The notes under the pieces: model-generated
Told to the model about the DNA's origin: nothing
The model's database searches: none
What the model saw: only the letters and a program-made list of their open reading frames with translations
Made by a program: the position numbers and the translations under genes
Shown here: one piece after another, positions 23,714-36,715 of the stretch
Layout of the letters: the number at the start of each line of letters is the position of its first letter
Position numbering within the stretch: the first letter of the stretch is position 1
DNA from: Eutrigla gurnardus
Taxonomy: Eukaryota; Chordata; Actinopteri; Perciformes; Triglidae
Direction of reading: 5' to 3'
NCBI GenBank assembly: GCA_963514095.1
Contig: OY741279.1
Location: 10,094,822-10,158,821 of the forward strand
DNA: 64,000 nucleotides

Positions 23714-26700
23714 TGGGTCCAGGTTCCAGCTGCCCTGAGCTCTGGACTGCAGACAGAACATTCCATTCTCTTCAATCATATGTGCGTTTCCCGGCCAGCG
23801 GCTGGGTGTCTCTCTCTCAGTTTGTGTGTTTAAGTTGTACGTGGGTGTGTTTGTGTGTGTCTTTGTACGCTGAACGGGGATCTGGAGCTTGGCAGAAGGA
23901 ATCCTGTTGTCGTCATTCTGCTTATATTTCTACTCTTATTTCCCCGACACACACACACAGAATGTCTCACTTTAAAAATCAAATTAATTCAGGGAATAGA
24001 CGTGAAAAGGGTCGCCTTATTGAGGCAAATCCATTGTGATGGTGTGAACAGCAATATCAGGTTTCCTTTAAAATTACATCGCAAAATGTAAAGTGATCTC
24101 ACACGTACACACACCACTTTCAAGTGTTTTGACCTTGTTAAATCACAAAAAAGCCTGCTGTTGTCGTCGTCACCGAGACCTTACTACTGCAATGTTAACC
24201 TCTCTCTCTCTCTTTCTATCATTCCCATCTGTCTCCCTCTCTCCCCCTCTCTTCTCTCACCCTTTTCCTGCGTGCAGCGTGTCCCGAGTTGTGTAAGAAC
24301 CACATGCTCAAAGAACTCCTTGTTTACTCTTACGTTTCCTCAAATCAGTGAGCCCGAGGTAGGAGAGAGAGCCAACCCAGCCCACCTCCAGCAGCCAATC
24401 AGCGCAGGCCGATAGAAAGGCACGGCTAGTCACGTTACTAAGCCTTCATTGGGTCAGTGTGTTTTGATCAGTGCAGGACAGTCACCTCAGCTTCTCTGGA
24501 GCGTTGGCTCATGGTCACAGTGGAAAGTTAAGCACACAGACACACTGGAAGAGAATCAAGGATATGGAAAAGCGAGAAGCAGCAGGGAAATCTATTACTA
24601 CATATTTTCATGATCTGCCTCTGAAAAAAAAAAGAACAAAATCTAATCTAATTTCTGTAATCCATGCAAAAAAAAAAAAAAAAAAACAACCAACAAAGTC
24701 AGTGCTCGTTCACAAACACGCTGTTCATTACAGCTCAGTACGGGACCTGTACACTTAGCTTCAGGACAACACAGGACATCCCTGCTGGGCTTTATCAAAC
24801 AGAGTTCCAGGACATGGCGTCCTTAAGCTACGGACCAACTGCCAAGAACACACACAAGCACGCACACTGTCAACAGAAGCATCTCGGAAAAAAAGACAAA
24901 GATGACTTATTCAGATGGAGGGACAGAAGGAGAAACGAGCTCGCAAAAGAGTAAAAGCAGCCGTGAGGAAAATAGCTAAATGCATCACTTTTTTTTCCAT
25001 ATTTTTGTATTTTACTTTTTTTTTTTTTTTTTTTTTTTAAGTACTGGGGTGAGACGAGTAAAATCTTCTGTCAGATCAAATTTTTAGTTTTTGTAGCAAA
25101 TCGATTACGTCACTGATCTGATTAAATCTTGTAAATATGCAACATTGACCGCTATAGTGTGCTGCTGGAATGAGTCCTAAAACCCAGCAATGAGTTCGAT
25201 TTTTGCACTTCTGGTTCCCTTATCTCAAAGCCAATGGGTTTTTTGAACGTTTTATTGGTTAGATGCCTGAAATAAGATCTGGGATTAACACGAGTTTAAG
25301 AGGTTTAAACATAAAGTATGTCAGGCTTTTATGTGTCTTAAACAAGTTGCTTGTTGACAAGTGGCTAAATAAAACTACAAAATATCACGTGGACTCGTCA
25401 GCCTTTAGGGCCTTGTTTGTACGTGCGATGTTGTAGTTTGTTGATAGCCTAATTTAAGCTTTTCACTTCTGGCAATTGCATTTACGCTTCAAAAATCACA
25501 AAAGTTGTGTTAATTTGTGAAGATTATCTTTCTGAACAACATGTAACAACATCATAAACTTGTGTTGCCACAGAGCTTATTATCTGGTAAGAATACTTAC
25601 TTTTGATATTAAGATTTCTACTTTTACTGTGTATATATACATCATACATAAATCATAACAGGAACTTATTTGACATAAAACTGTCAATTTCCTCTCTCAC
25701 TCTTTGGATCCGTTATGAAATGAAAAATACACGCAAGGCAGTGCTGAAGGGAAACCATCTGCCGGTCAATAAATACAACCAGAGGGAACATGCTCTTAAT
25801 ATTTTGGTGGATTTAAAATAATTTATCCGCTGTCTGAAATGAATGTTGTTTGGGTTTGTCTGCGGGGTCGGGTTGACCAATCCTGTGCCCCGGCTTTATG
25901 AGGATGACTCGCAGCCTGCCCTTTTTAAGAACTTGAACTATTTCAACATTTGACGTCTAAAAATAGAGAGGGGAGCAGAGGGCAAGTCCGCTCGCGACGA
26001 TTATCGTATTTATCCTGGCGTAAGAGCGCGCAGATGACAGACGTACTCTAATACACGCACTGCCAACGAAAAGCACTGTGTTGTGGTGGTACATAGAGTA
26101 CACAAGTGTATAGACGAGGGTAAAAAGACAACCATCAAATGATCCCGCTGGTATGCGTCACAGAGCTTCTATGTTAACAGGTGATTAATGAGACCTTCAA
26201 ACTGTGTGTGCGGGAGATTGAGAGGCATCGAGGGAGCCAGAGCTAGATAAAGACTATAGGGGGAAGACGGAGAGTTGGAGAAAAGAGGGCACCCATAGTA
26301 TTAAGACGAGCATGGTGTCTACATGATTAATTACATCTCTGTGCGATACGAGCTGCTCCGAGGAGTGGAGGGATGAAGGGAGAAGGGCAGAATTGTTCAT
26401 AGTAATCAGGAGGAGGAATGTCTTTATTCCTCGGGGAAGATGTGGTGCAGGTGACAAGGAATACCTTTGGGAAATGAGCCTGCCATCTACACCTCAACCC
26501 ACAGACCTATTTCAAGGGCAATAGAGTAGAGAAGTGGGACGATTCGGGGTTTTGAAAGTAAAAGTCCTACTTATTTTCTGCATAGATAATGCCAGGTGAC
26601 TGGCAGTTGGAGTACTTCCTATAGGCTTGAATGGGCAGGAAAATCCCAGTTAGACCGCAGAGCAACTGCGGTGAAGGAACTCTCGCTCGATGGTGAAATA

Positions 26701-28770
26701 TGAGAAGATATAAGTCAATCTCATCCACGCTTGTTGCTGTTGTAAGTGCCCGGCCTGCTGTGTGGGAAGATGACATCTCCATTCACATTCCTGCCTAAGC
26801 TGATTTCAACCAGTAGAAATAACCATCAATGAGTTCACCATCCGTATGATCCATCTGATTAATTCACTTTTGCATTCTGGATCAGCAATTTTTTTAAATT
26901 TTTTATTTTATTCCTGACTTGCATGCTCTACATGGCAAAAGCCACTAAGGCCCATGGGTAGTGTATAGTTGATGTGCCAAATTGATGCAAAGAAAAACCT
27001 GGTCCTAATAGGGAGGGAGGGAGTAACTAGTGGTTTTATTAATTAATTAATAAATAATGTACTAATGCTGTTTCTGTGAAGAGGATAATTGTGGATATTG
27101 TTCTATGAAAAATTGAAAGGCGAATTTCCCACTTCGCTGCTCTACGGATGGGAAGCAAAAATGAAAAAAAAATTCAGTGAGAGTAAGATGATTTATTTCA
27201 ATAGCGAATGGAAAATCAGTAAAATGAGAAATGAATGAGGAATGAGAGGTGGAGGGGACGGAGGGAGGAAATGAGGGAGGGGAGGACGACATGCTGTTTT
27301 ATGTGCGTAGCTTGGGTGAGGGGTTGACTGAGGTTTATTGCCTTGCTTAACACCACACTGCCCTGTGTGCATACTTGTATTTCCACTGACAACCAGGTGA
27401 CCAGCTTGAGTTCTGCACAGAACAAAATGGTAGATTTATGGCTGAACCTTTCAGCCAAACCTGTCATCCCTTTATAAGATTTATTTATTTAGTAACCCAA
27501 ATTCATTTCTGGTATCTAGTCAATGGCAGTAAAATCTTCTGCACACCCATGAAATGGTTATATCAGAACTGTCTGCTTTACTAATCTTTCTTTGCTCCTT
27601 TGAAATGCACTTTATTGTAAATCATCTCTATCTAGGTATAAGAAAATAACCTCTGTTGACCAGACCGTCTCATTTTCGGAGACCACTTGGTCCGGCCTTC
27701 GCAGTCTTCAAAGGACATCCTCCAAAGGACATCCTCCAAAGAATGTGGCCGCTGAAATGGGACACAACTATTGTCTCCTTTTATTCCTAACATATATTCA
27801 GTGGGTAAGCTGAATGGACACACCCACTGCCACTAAATCATACACACACACACCTTTGCCACGGACGTTTCCTCCGTGCATTTCAGTATGCCCACATGTC
27901 ATTTATCATTACAGTGGCCTACTTGATCTACCTTTGCTCTGTTGTGTGTGTGTGACCCTGAGGTGTGCTGTCCCTTTGACCTGGTGTTTCCACAACACAG
28001 CCGGCTAAATGCCTCGAGGCCGTATCCGGGTCACGGCCACGGGACACAGTTTGGCTCGAGAAGTCGTCGGGAGTATTTTCTATCTGTCCACGTACACCTT
28101 TTAATGACCTCTCAAACCTTCAATTAACTCCGCTGAAGGTGAGCTATGATCTCATTGAGACAGATTATGGCGATAATAGCATTATGCATAATCATGTTGG
28201 CTCACTAAACAGTAGGCTACAAATCTAGTTTGAGCCCGAGTGCTTGGAACCGGTGGCGTGTCGGTTCTTGTTTGTAATGTGCGTATTCCTGCTTGTTGCG
28301 TGTGTCTATGTTGTGAGTTTTGGACTAGTGGTGGAGTTCACATCTGGGCCGGATTAGTGTGGGGGGCCCCGCTGGTTTTCATGGGGCTCTTCGCTCTAAT
28401 GGTGCTAAAAACAGATACAGTACACACTATGACACACGCACACAAACACACACACACATGTGTACACAGCCCACTGATTCTTGCCGTATGTTGTACCATG
28501 ACACACATTAAAGGATAATTCCTGTTTATTTCAACTTGGGTTTAATTTTCTTATTGTTGGCCACCATTGCTAGTTGTAATAGTAACATTGTACTCTCAAG
28601 GTTAATCTCTGAGGTCTGGGAACCCTGACATTCCTAAAAAGACACGGCAGGAAACACAATCAGCCATTATTTAAACAAGCGTGTTTTCAAGAATAAATCC
28701 CCCCCCCCAACTGTCCACTGTAAACATCCGTCTCAGTTTACAGTCAGACTTCATAGTTCAACTTGGACCC

Positions 28771-28771
<1 letters not shown>
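23713..28771. other. foxo3 intron segment without recognised genes
   Basis: Poly(A) and poly(T) runs near 24666 and 25016, a 2.5-copy 14-bp tandem repeat at 27706-27740, and otherwise unremarkable sequence. Confidence 0.5.
28181..28192. promoter_or_regulatory. 12-bp palindrome resembling a POU-factor site
   Basis: ATTATGCATAAT is a perfect palindrome containing two overlapping ATGCATAAT-type octamer-like words. Function is unknown. Confidence 0.25.

Positions 28772-28837
<66 letters not shown>
28772..28837. repeat. (CA)n microsatellite
   Basis: About 66 bp of CA in foxo3 intron 1. Confidence 0.95.
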
Positions 28838-28839
<2 letters not shown>

Positions 28840-29159
28840 TAGCTGTGGGATTGTTTTGGGTGCACTCCCTTTTCTGTTTTAAATCCAAATGAATGAACCA
28901 GAGAAGTTTGACTTTAAGGTTAAAAAGAACCTTTAAAGTGATAATGGTGAATGATGTGGCGGACTTAGTGGGGAGCCAACTTTGAGCTTGAATTTTCAAG
29001 AAGTATACCAGTAGGAATGCTGAGCCTGCTGATTTAAAACTGAGATAGAAGTGCAAGTTAGAAAGTTGGACTTTGTTTTCCTTCAGTCTACCGTTCTCCC
29101 AGGCGCAGAATCTATAGGTCTACCCAGCACCCCTTCACTACAGTGTGTTTCTGTTTGAC

Positions 29160-29161
<2 letters not shown>

Positions 29162-29218
<57 letters not shown>
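29162..29218. repeat. (TG)n microsatellite
   Basis: About 57 bp of TG, 235 bp from the inverted CA array at 29453. Confidence 0.95.
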
Positions 29219-29221
<3 letters not shown>

Positions 29222-29451
29222 CTCATTCCCTGCTGATGTCAGCACTTCCAGGCCCGTCAGCCCTCTTCCTCCTACACACTAGCAGAGCAGCTGGAGAGAG
29301 GGAAGGAGGTGGTGCTGGAGGTTTTTGACACACACACGCTCACATCTGTGCTCCTGAGTGTGTATTTTATGTGTATGTTTTAGCACGGGGTGAGATCCTA
29401 ACCTTTGCAAGGCAAACACTGGCTGGTTGAAGGCTGATACACACAGGCAGA

Positions 29452-29452
<1 letters not shown>

Positions 29453-29524
<72 letters not shown>
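29453..29524. repeat. (CA)n microsatellite
   Basis: About 72 bp of CA, inverted relative to 29162-29218. Confidence 0.95.
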
Positions 29525-29526
<2 letters not shown>

Positions 29527-30999
29527 CTGTTAAAACACATGCACACGGCACAAACACACACCTTGGGATAGTTTTCTCCCAGCAACATCCCCTCTAGAGC
29601 CCGCCCCTCTGAGGAGTCACATGACTTCCTGCTTTGAGACAAAAAGGAAGGAATGCAGCAGTTTGCCTTCACTCTCTGCTCTTGCACTTCACCGCTCTCT
29701 GTGCGTGCATGTGTGTCCAATGTGATTATAGTTGATTACATGTGTGCATCATTGGAGTGTGTGTGTGTGTGTGTGTGTCTGTGTCTGTGTGTGCAAACGT
29801 GAGCGCCCCAGCTTTTGTTTCTGTTAAGCTTATTAATCATTGCCAAAGGAGATGATGATGACGTAGCCGCCGTGCCTCCACTCTGCTGTGTCAGCTTAAA
29901 TCTGCACGTCCTCCTCGGCTTAATTCAGCCATTTTTGTGTACGTCTGCAAGCCTGTCTACTACGTCTTTGCATACAATGTATGCCTTTTCATCTTACCGT
30001 GTTTTACAAAAACTTAACAGCATGCAGGCTTCGTTTTGCACGCTTCATCCACGGATTTGACATTGTTTCATAGCAAACAATAAGAATAAGGAACTATATC
30101 TAAATCTCCTGCTTTGACTGAAACTGCGAGTGACTTAAAACCAAACCCTGATATTATCTGTGTTTGTGGTTGTTTGACACAGGACTTGAACTTCAGAGCA
30201 GAGACATTAAACCACAGCCGTGGGTGTGCTGAGGAGCACACAACAAGCTTGCTTCCTTTTGTGCTTCTAAGGTGATATTCTAATTTACTTTTCTCTTTCA
30301 TCTCTCTGTAAAGGAAAAGAAAAGGTCCAGCTTTTGGATTATTTGTATCTGTCTGCACCTGTCATTAAGACTTCCTGTCGATCAATAAATCCGTATCAAT
30401 TGTTGCCTGTTGAGATTATTCACTGGAAAAAGGGATAAAGCAAGAATGTGACAACTGCGCTGCAAGGATACTTCATTCTTCTCAGTTATGCTGTTCTTTT
30501 ATGGCACTTTGTTTTTAGCAAAAATAGTACCGAAAGGAGAATGACAGGAAGTCAGAGAGAGAGAGAGAGGCATGCTGAAAAAGAGAGCAAGACTGCAATG
30601 ATTTGTTTTGGGTTTTTCTTTTCCAAAAATGCATCTTTGTCCAAATGGACCCATCGCTTCTAACTTCTGTCGCCCACTCTTTAGATTTCTTCCGTCCACT
30701 TTGCAGAATGTACAGCCAATTACATTCTCCAGCGCTTCCAAGCCAAGCTGTTTCTTTCATGGAGCAAGCATTGAAGGAAAATTAAACTACATGTTTATGC
30801 CCATACTGAAGGTCATCATTCATTTTCATTGCAAACACCACACACCTCCTCTCTGTTCTTGCTGCTCGAAATTAACTTCAACGCCATGGTGACAGTGTTG
30901 GAATTTCATTAGCCAAGCAGACTGTATATTGTTATCGGGTCTCTGTATTTATTTGGGGCCCAAAGGTGGTGTGAACTTAAATACCCCCATGCTATAGGG

Positions 31000-31499
31000 A
31001 AGTGATCCTCACTATTTTTTTAGAGTCACACTTGCAAGACAAAGTCCACAGGAGAGCCACCTCGACTGCAAAATACCAAAAGCCATCTCCAACTAAGAAT
31101 CTGCTTACTTATTTGTCATCCCACTTAACATACAGTATATGTAATTATTATTAGTAGTATATGAAATCTGTTTGAATTTTTTCCAGATTCCGTCTTATTT
31201 TTTCCCAAATTCTGTTTTCCCATTAGAACTGTTTCTAAATTCTGTGTTTTACAATTTTAGAGCATTTTCATTTTTTCATCAAATGGTGTCTAATCATGTG
31301 GTTGATGAATAAAATTAAGAAATTTACGAAATAAATATTCCAGTAGTTCTAATTGTACTTCCTTGTCATTCAGAGACCATACAAATGTGCATAAATATGC
31401 AAGTGTATGTGCAATAATTTATGTAGGAGTCACAATATACCACCCACTTTTTCACCCTACTATTATTTTACTGATGCGAGCCACAAATGAGTAACACTG
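31000..31499. mobile_element. Non-autonomous hAT-type DNA transposon (MITE)
   Basis: About 500 bp flanked by an 8-bp duplication, CTATAGGG, at 30992-30999 and 31500-31507. The ends form an imperfect inverted repeat: AAGTGATCCTCA at the left, CAGTGTTACTCA read inward from the right (9 of 12 match). An 8-bp duplication and CAGTG.T.CTCA-like termini are hAT hallmarks. The interior is AT-rich with no coding frame. Confidence 0.7.
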
Positions 31500-31895
31500 C
31501 TATAGGGGGTTATTTGGGGGTACACGTATGGGTAGCTGGGCCCCACTTTAGCCGGGGCAGAGAGAGGGTTCAGCAGGGACACAAGAGGCCTTCCTCTGCC
31601 TTCCTTGATCCTTCTCTTTGTCTCCGCTCTCTCAGGCGCTCACAGTTTAGTGCTTGGCTTCATACATGACAATACACACAAACCCACTCACGACAGTTCA
31701 CAGATCCATCCATGAGGATACACACACACACACACTCACAGCCAGGTGAACAGTGGTCTCTATTGAATCAGAGTGTCCCCTCCCCACCACATCACCTCAC
31801 CCTCCCTCCAGTCGAGCTCTTTTCCCCACACGCAGCACTTTGTATTTATATTACCCCGCTATTAATAGAACGTTGGCAACCGCACAGCTACCCCT

Positions 31896-32008
<113 letters not shown>

Positions 32009-32858
32009 TGTGACTTTTTTTATGTGTGGCTACCAAAAGTATAGTTTCTTTTTTGAACCCTTGCTATGTGTAAGTCCTGTTTTGAAGGATTGTCATTATG
32101 AGGTGTAGATGCATGGCAGGAAACATCGGTCTCACACGTAATTGACTTATCTAAGATGCAGCTGACGGCATTACCTAGAATAACCAGTTTGTGACACAGT
32201 GACATCAGTGCACTTCCCTTCACCTCATCCGGGGGAATAAAACGAAACTACAGAGTGTGATGACTGCATGTTAATTTAAGGGCTATGTTTCTTTGTGAGA
32301 TTTTGGAGACTAGTCTGAGTTTGGGGGAGGGTAAAGAGGGATAGAGGGAGGAATAGAAGGGTGTAGCTGTAGCCTGATCTCTATAATCTACTGTACAGCT
32401 CGTGAATGAGTCTCTATCATCTGATTTAAACCCTCCACCCATTCCTCATTTTTCTCCTTTCTCATTATTTGTCTGTCCTCTCCCTTACAGCTGCCCTTTG
32501 TGATGATTTCTCCCCCTCCTTTGCCCCTTCTCCTCTTGTTCTGACGTCCTCTCATTGCTCCGTTTCTGTATTTTCCTGTCATCTCCCAGGCTTTTCACTC
32601 CCTCTCTGAAAGGTCCTTTCTAAGTCAACTCTCCGCACAAAAGCTGTATGGTGGCACTAGCTGGCTGCGGGCCAAAACTCTGCTCTCCGGCTGTTTCTCC
32701 CTCTCTGTGTTGGTGAGCAGCAATCACTCAATCTGCCTCTCCTTTCCACCCCACTCTCCTCTTTCCACCTCGCGTTTTTGTTTTTCCTCCTCCGCCTTCT
32801 TTTCTCTGAGGAAGCATGGTGGGTAAAAAGTGTGAGATCTCGAATGCTCAAATGTTCA

Positions 32859-32961
<103 letters not shown>

Positions 32962-33903
32962 TGAGGTGACTGAGGAGCTGAAGGCTCAGTGCTTCTGAAA
33001 GGGGTGTGTCTGGTAATCCTTTGGAGCTTGTGTGCGAAGGCCTTGTAAACTGGGTAGGGGGAAAAAAGGGGAAGAAAGAGAGTGGAGCAAAAAAAAGAAA
33101 GAGAAAGAAAGCGCTGACAGGCTTTTCAGCCGAGCGGGCCTCTTTCTGATAGAAGGCTCAGCACCGCTTCCACATGTTCGTAAAAAAACGGCACACACAT
33201 GCACACACATGTCACACAACACACTGACCTTAAAGTGTGTGAATCTTTCATGGAGTACTCTTCAGGAAAAACCTCACCTCACAGCTGATTGACAGCGCTT
33301 TGACCCAAACGCACACATGCTCACGGTAATGAAAGGGTTGCTCGTGAATGCTAGTCACGCAACAAGTTCACATCACTTCAGGCAACGAGTCTACACGGAA
33401 GCGTGATAAAGGGATAGGGTGAAAGAGGTGACAATAGGGACAAATGGTAAACAAAGAATAAACGCAACGCCCGACAGAAAAGTGGTTTTAGGTGTCTGAT
33501 GTGCAATGCCCCAGCAAACTCCAACTTGTGACTTGTTGCCCACTGAATTCTTGACCATTATGACCTCGCCTTAGTCACTACGTTGTGGCACGAGCAGTCA
33601 GCTGCCGCTGGCCTCAAACCGACTGAAATAACCAGAGGAAAAGAGAAGTGGTGGTGTTGCATTAGTTGGTCAGTCTGTCGCTAGCTTCCCCGGTCACGAG
33701 ATGAAGTGAAAGAAAGAGCTGAGCTGGTTGTGGCCATGATACTGTGTCTTAACGAGATGAGACTGAGTTGGAAGAATGCTGTCTATGAAATGAAATGGTA
33801 TGTGCTGTTGTGTATGGTGTGTTGCTTTGTCCTCGGTGTGTTGCATAACGATCAGAGTGTGTGTTTAGGTTACAAGGTGTGTCTCAACATATGACACTGG
33901 CCG

Positions 33904-33929
33904 GATATATATATATATATATATATATT
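33904..33929. repeat. (AT)n microsatellite
   Basis: About 25 bp of alternating AT in foxo3 intron 1. Confidence 0.9.
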
Positions 33930-35246
33930 ACATGCTTTGTTTTGATGTGACTGTATTTCCAGCTCTGCCGACTACTTGATGGCACCGAAGCAGACGGTGT
34001 TTTCCAATCGTCTGCATGACACAGAGTAAACTTGTCCACTGTGGGGATATGAGTACGTGTATGTGAGTGTGTATGCAAGTGCATATTTTGTTGTTTTTAG
34101 CTTGGTTTTTTTCCCTGAGAGCCCTGCAGTAAAAAGCCCACCGTCTGTCTGGTGCTCTATTGCACATTAAGTGGGTCAGTGGCTGGCTGAGTAAGAGGGT
34201 AAAGGCAGGCTAAAGTCACCCAGTGTACGTGTGTGCGTGCGTGTGTGTGTATAATTGTGGGTGGGTGGGGAAGAGCCGCCTACATCCGACATAATAAGTT
34301 CAAAGTCGGGGCAGTGTGAGAAGAAGGCAAGAGATTTCAAAAAGGAAATCGAGAAAGCCAGACAGGCAGGAATTTACTTCACCTCATGTGGTCAGAGCTA
34401 CCTCTTAAATGCAATGTGTTGCTGCACAAAATGACGAGTTCTTCATTTCAAGAAATACAAATTGCAGGTGGGGGGGGGGGTGTAAAAGGGGCTAGCTAGA
34501 TAAAAGATGCGTAGCTAGAGAGACAAACATGGAAAGGGTGGGCTGCAGAGAACACAAACTGCTGTGGGGGGCTTTTAACGTGAAGTTTATGTGCAGACAG
34601 ACACCGCTGCAGAGGGAGTAGTAAAGTGAACTGTACAAGACTTTATTTTGTCTGCTTTTCACAGTCTGCTTGTCTGGGTTAGACTACTATGGGCGACGCC
34701 TAGGGACCCACACTTACGGGGGGGTGCTCGCGTATGTGTGTGTGTTTCTCTGTCTGTATGTGAGCACTTAGGGGCAGAGTAAGCGCTGTAGAAGAATTTG
34801 GGTTAGCGTGAATTATTCACTGGTGTAGCCGAGCACAGCAGCGCCGAGCGAGCTTCTCCTCGGGCGGCACACTCACTTAAAACGCTGGAATGGGACGTGT
34901 GGGGTAGCCGTGGCAGGATTTCTCCGTGCATCAGTGGGTTAACAGTGCTCACGAAGTCACAACCCAGCAAATTAGATTATCAAACGATCCTCTCTCCGAG
35001 TCGTTTGTGGTCCACAAGTCCGTGCGGATGCCCTGTGACGAGCAGCAGGGTAAACCGGGTGGCAGAGAGGGTTTTTGAAACGGTAGAAAGTCGAGCCAGC
35101 GCCACAATCCGTTTTTTCGTCTTTCATGCACCCTTTATTCATGATACCCTATCCTCCCTTTCCCTCTCTCCCTCGTCTCCTCACGCATTCAAACAGAGAG
35201 AAAATAAACACCCGCTGCTGCTTCGCCAGGAGTTGTCTGTTTGCAT

Positions 35247-35249
<3 letters not shown>

Positions 35250-35285
<36 letters not shown>
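35250..35285. repeat. (TG)n microsatellite
   Basis: About 36 bp of TG just before a GC-richer intronic patch. Confidence 0.95.
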
Positions 35286-35288
<3 letters not shown>

Positions 35289-36662
35289 AGTGACTAACAC
35301 ACTGTACTATTGCACTGTAGAGTGCAACAGGGCACCCCATGTTAAATCATTCCCTTCCCCCACCTACGCTCCCCTGCCCTCTTCCTTCTCCTCCCCCCTC
35401 GCCTCTTCAACTTCCCTTCCTCTTTTAACCTCCCTGCTTTATTCCCCCTTTCCTCTCTTGCCTCCAGTCTCTCTGGGTTTGAAAGTTGGAACATGGCCAA
35501 TTAACACAACAGCCGGTGGAGGTGGTGGAGGAGGGGAACAGAGAGAGAGAGAGAGAAGCCTCACATCGCTACACACTGACCTACATACACTTCCACCCAG
35601 CTGATTGAATCTTACGTTGAGGCCTGCGGCCAATCGCGAGTGGGGGTGGAGTGCCAGCCAGCCAATGGCATCGGCCGCTCTCCGCGGAGCTCTTGCACTG
35701 TCTCCATACAGTTTTCAGTAATCATACAGGGGCAGAGAGAATGAGAGAGACAGAGATAGAAAGGGTGAGCTTGACAGATGAGAGTCACAGGAAAAAAAGC
35801 GACAGAAGGGAGTTTGAGAGGGACGAGAGAAGAAAAAAAAAAAAAGGCAAAGCGCGGAGGCAGAATGTGTCTCAGACGGACCAAAAATAAATAGTTGTTC
35901 CTCCCTTGTTTGCTCTCGGCTTCAGTGTCTTATGGCGCTACAACCGCAGACAGATGAAGGCTAATACTGGCTAATGTTAAAGAGTGGATTAGTGCCCCAT
36001 ATTTGTCCTTGCTCCTATCCCGTCCCGAGGCCCAGCCTAGCCTTTTCTGAGCCCGACAAGTTGGCTCTCTAAAACAGTCCTTTAACATCGAGAGCCACTC
36101 ACGAATATCAAAAGTGGCAGGACTTATTGTTGCTGTTTACCAAACACCTGATGAGCCACGGTGTAGGTGGTTACTATCATGAGTTTGATCTTGAACTTGG
36201 TTTCATGACCCCATGACTTGTATGGAAGTCGTTCAGAACCTGTAATTAACCTTTAAAATGCTGTATTCCTCAACAGTTTTCATTCAGCACCACAGAAACA
36301 ACTTGCTGTGCCGTCCATGTTTAGCAGTTTTCCACCTCTTGACTATTCTTACAGTAGCTGCTAAATGTCATGATCCCTAGATAAAGTTCGGCGCTGTTAC
36401 TGCATTACATTTTCTCTTATCTGTACTGAGTTCTTATTCTTGTGCAAAGAATTCCCATACGTAGTCGGACTTTGTCCCAAATAAAACAATCAGTGAATGT
36501 GTGCGTGATTTACTGTAGATGTCTGAGACGAACAAAAGCAACCGTGAACTCATCTAAACACAGCCTGAAGAGAGAGATACTGAGATAACTCTCGCCCACA
36601 AACACACAGCCAGACGACAAACTACACACAACATGAATTTTCTATGCACGCACACCACAAAA

Positions 36663-36713
<51 letters not shown>
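36663..36713. repeat. (CA)n microsatellite
   Basis: About 50 bp of CA in foxo3 intron 1. Confidence 0.95.
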
Positions 36714-36715
<2 letters not shown>

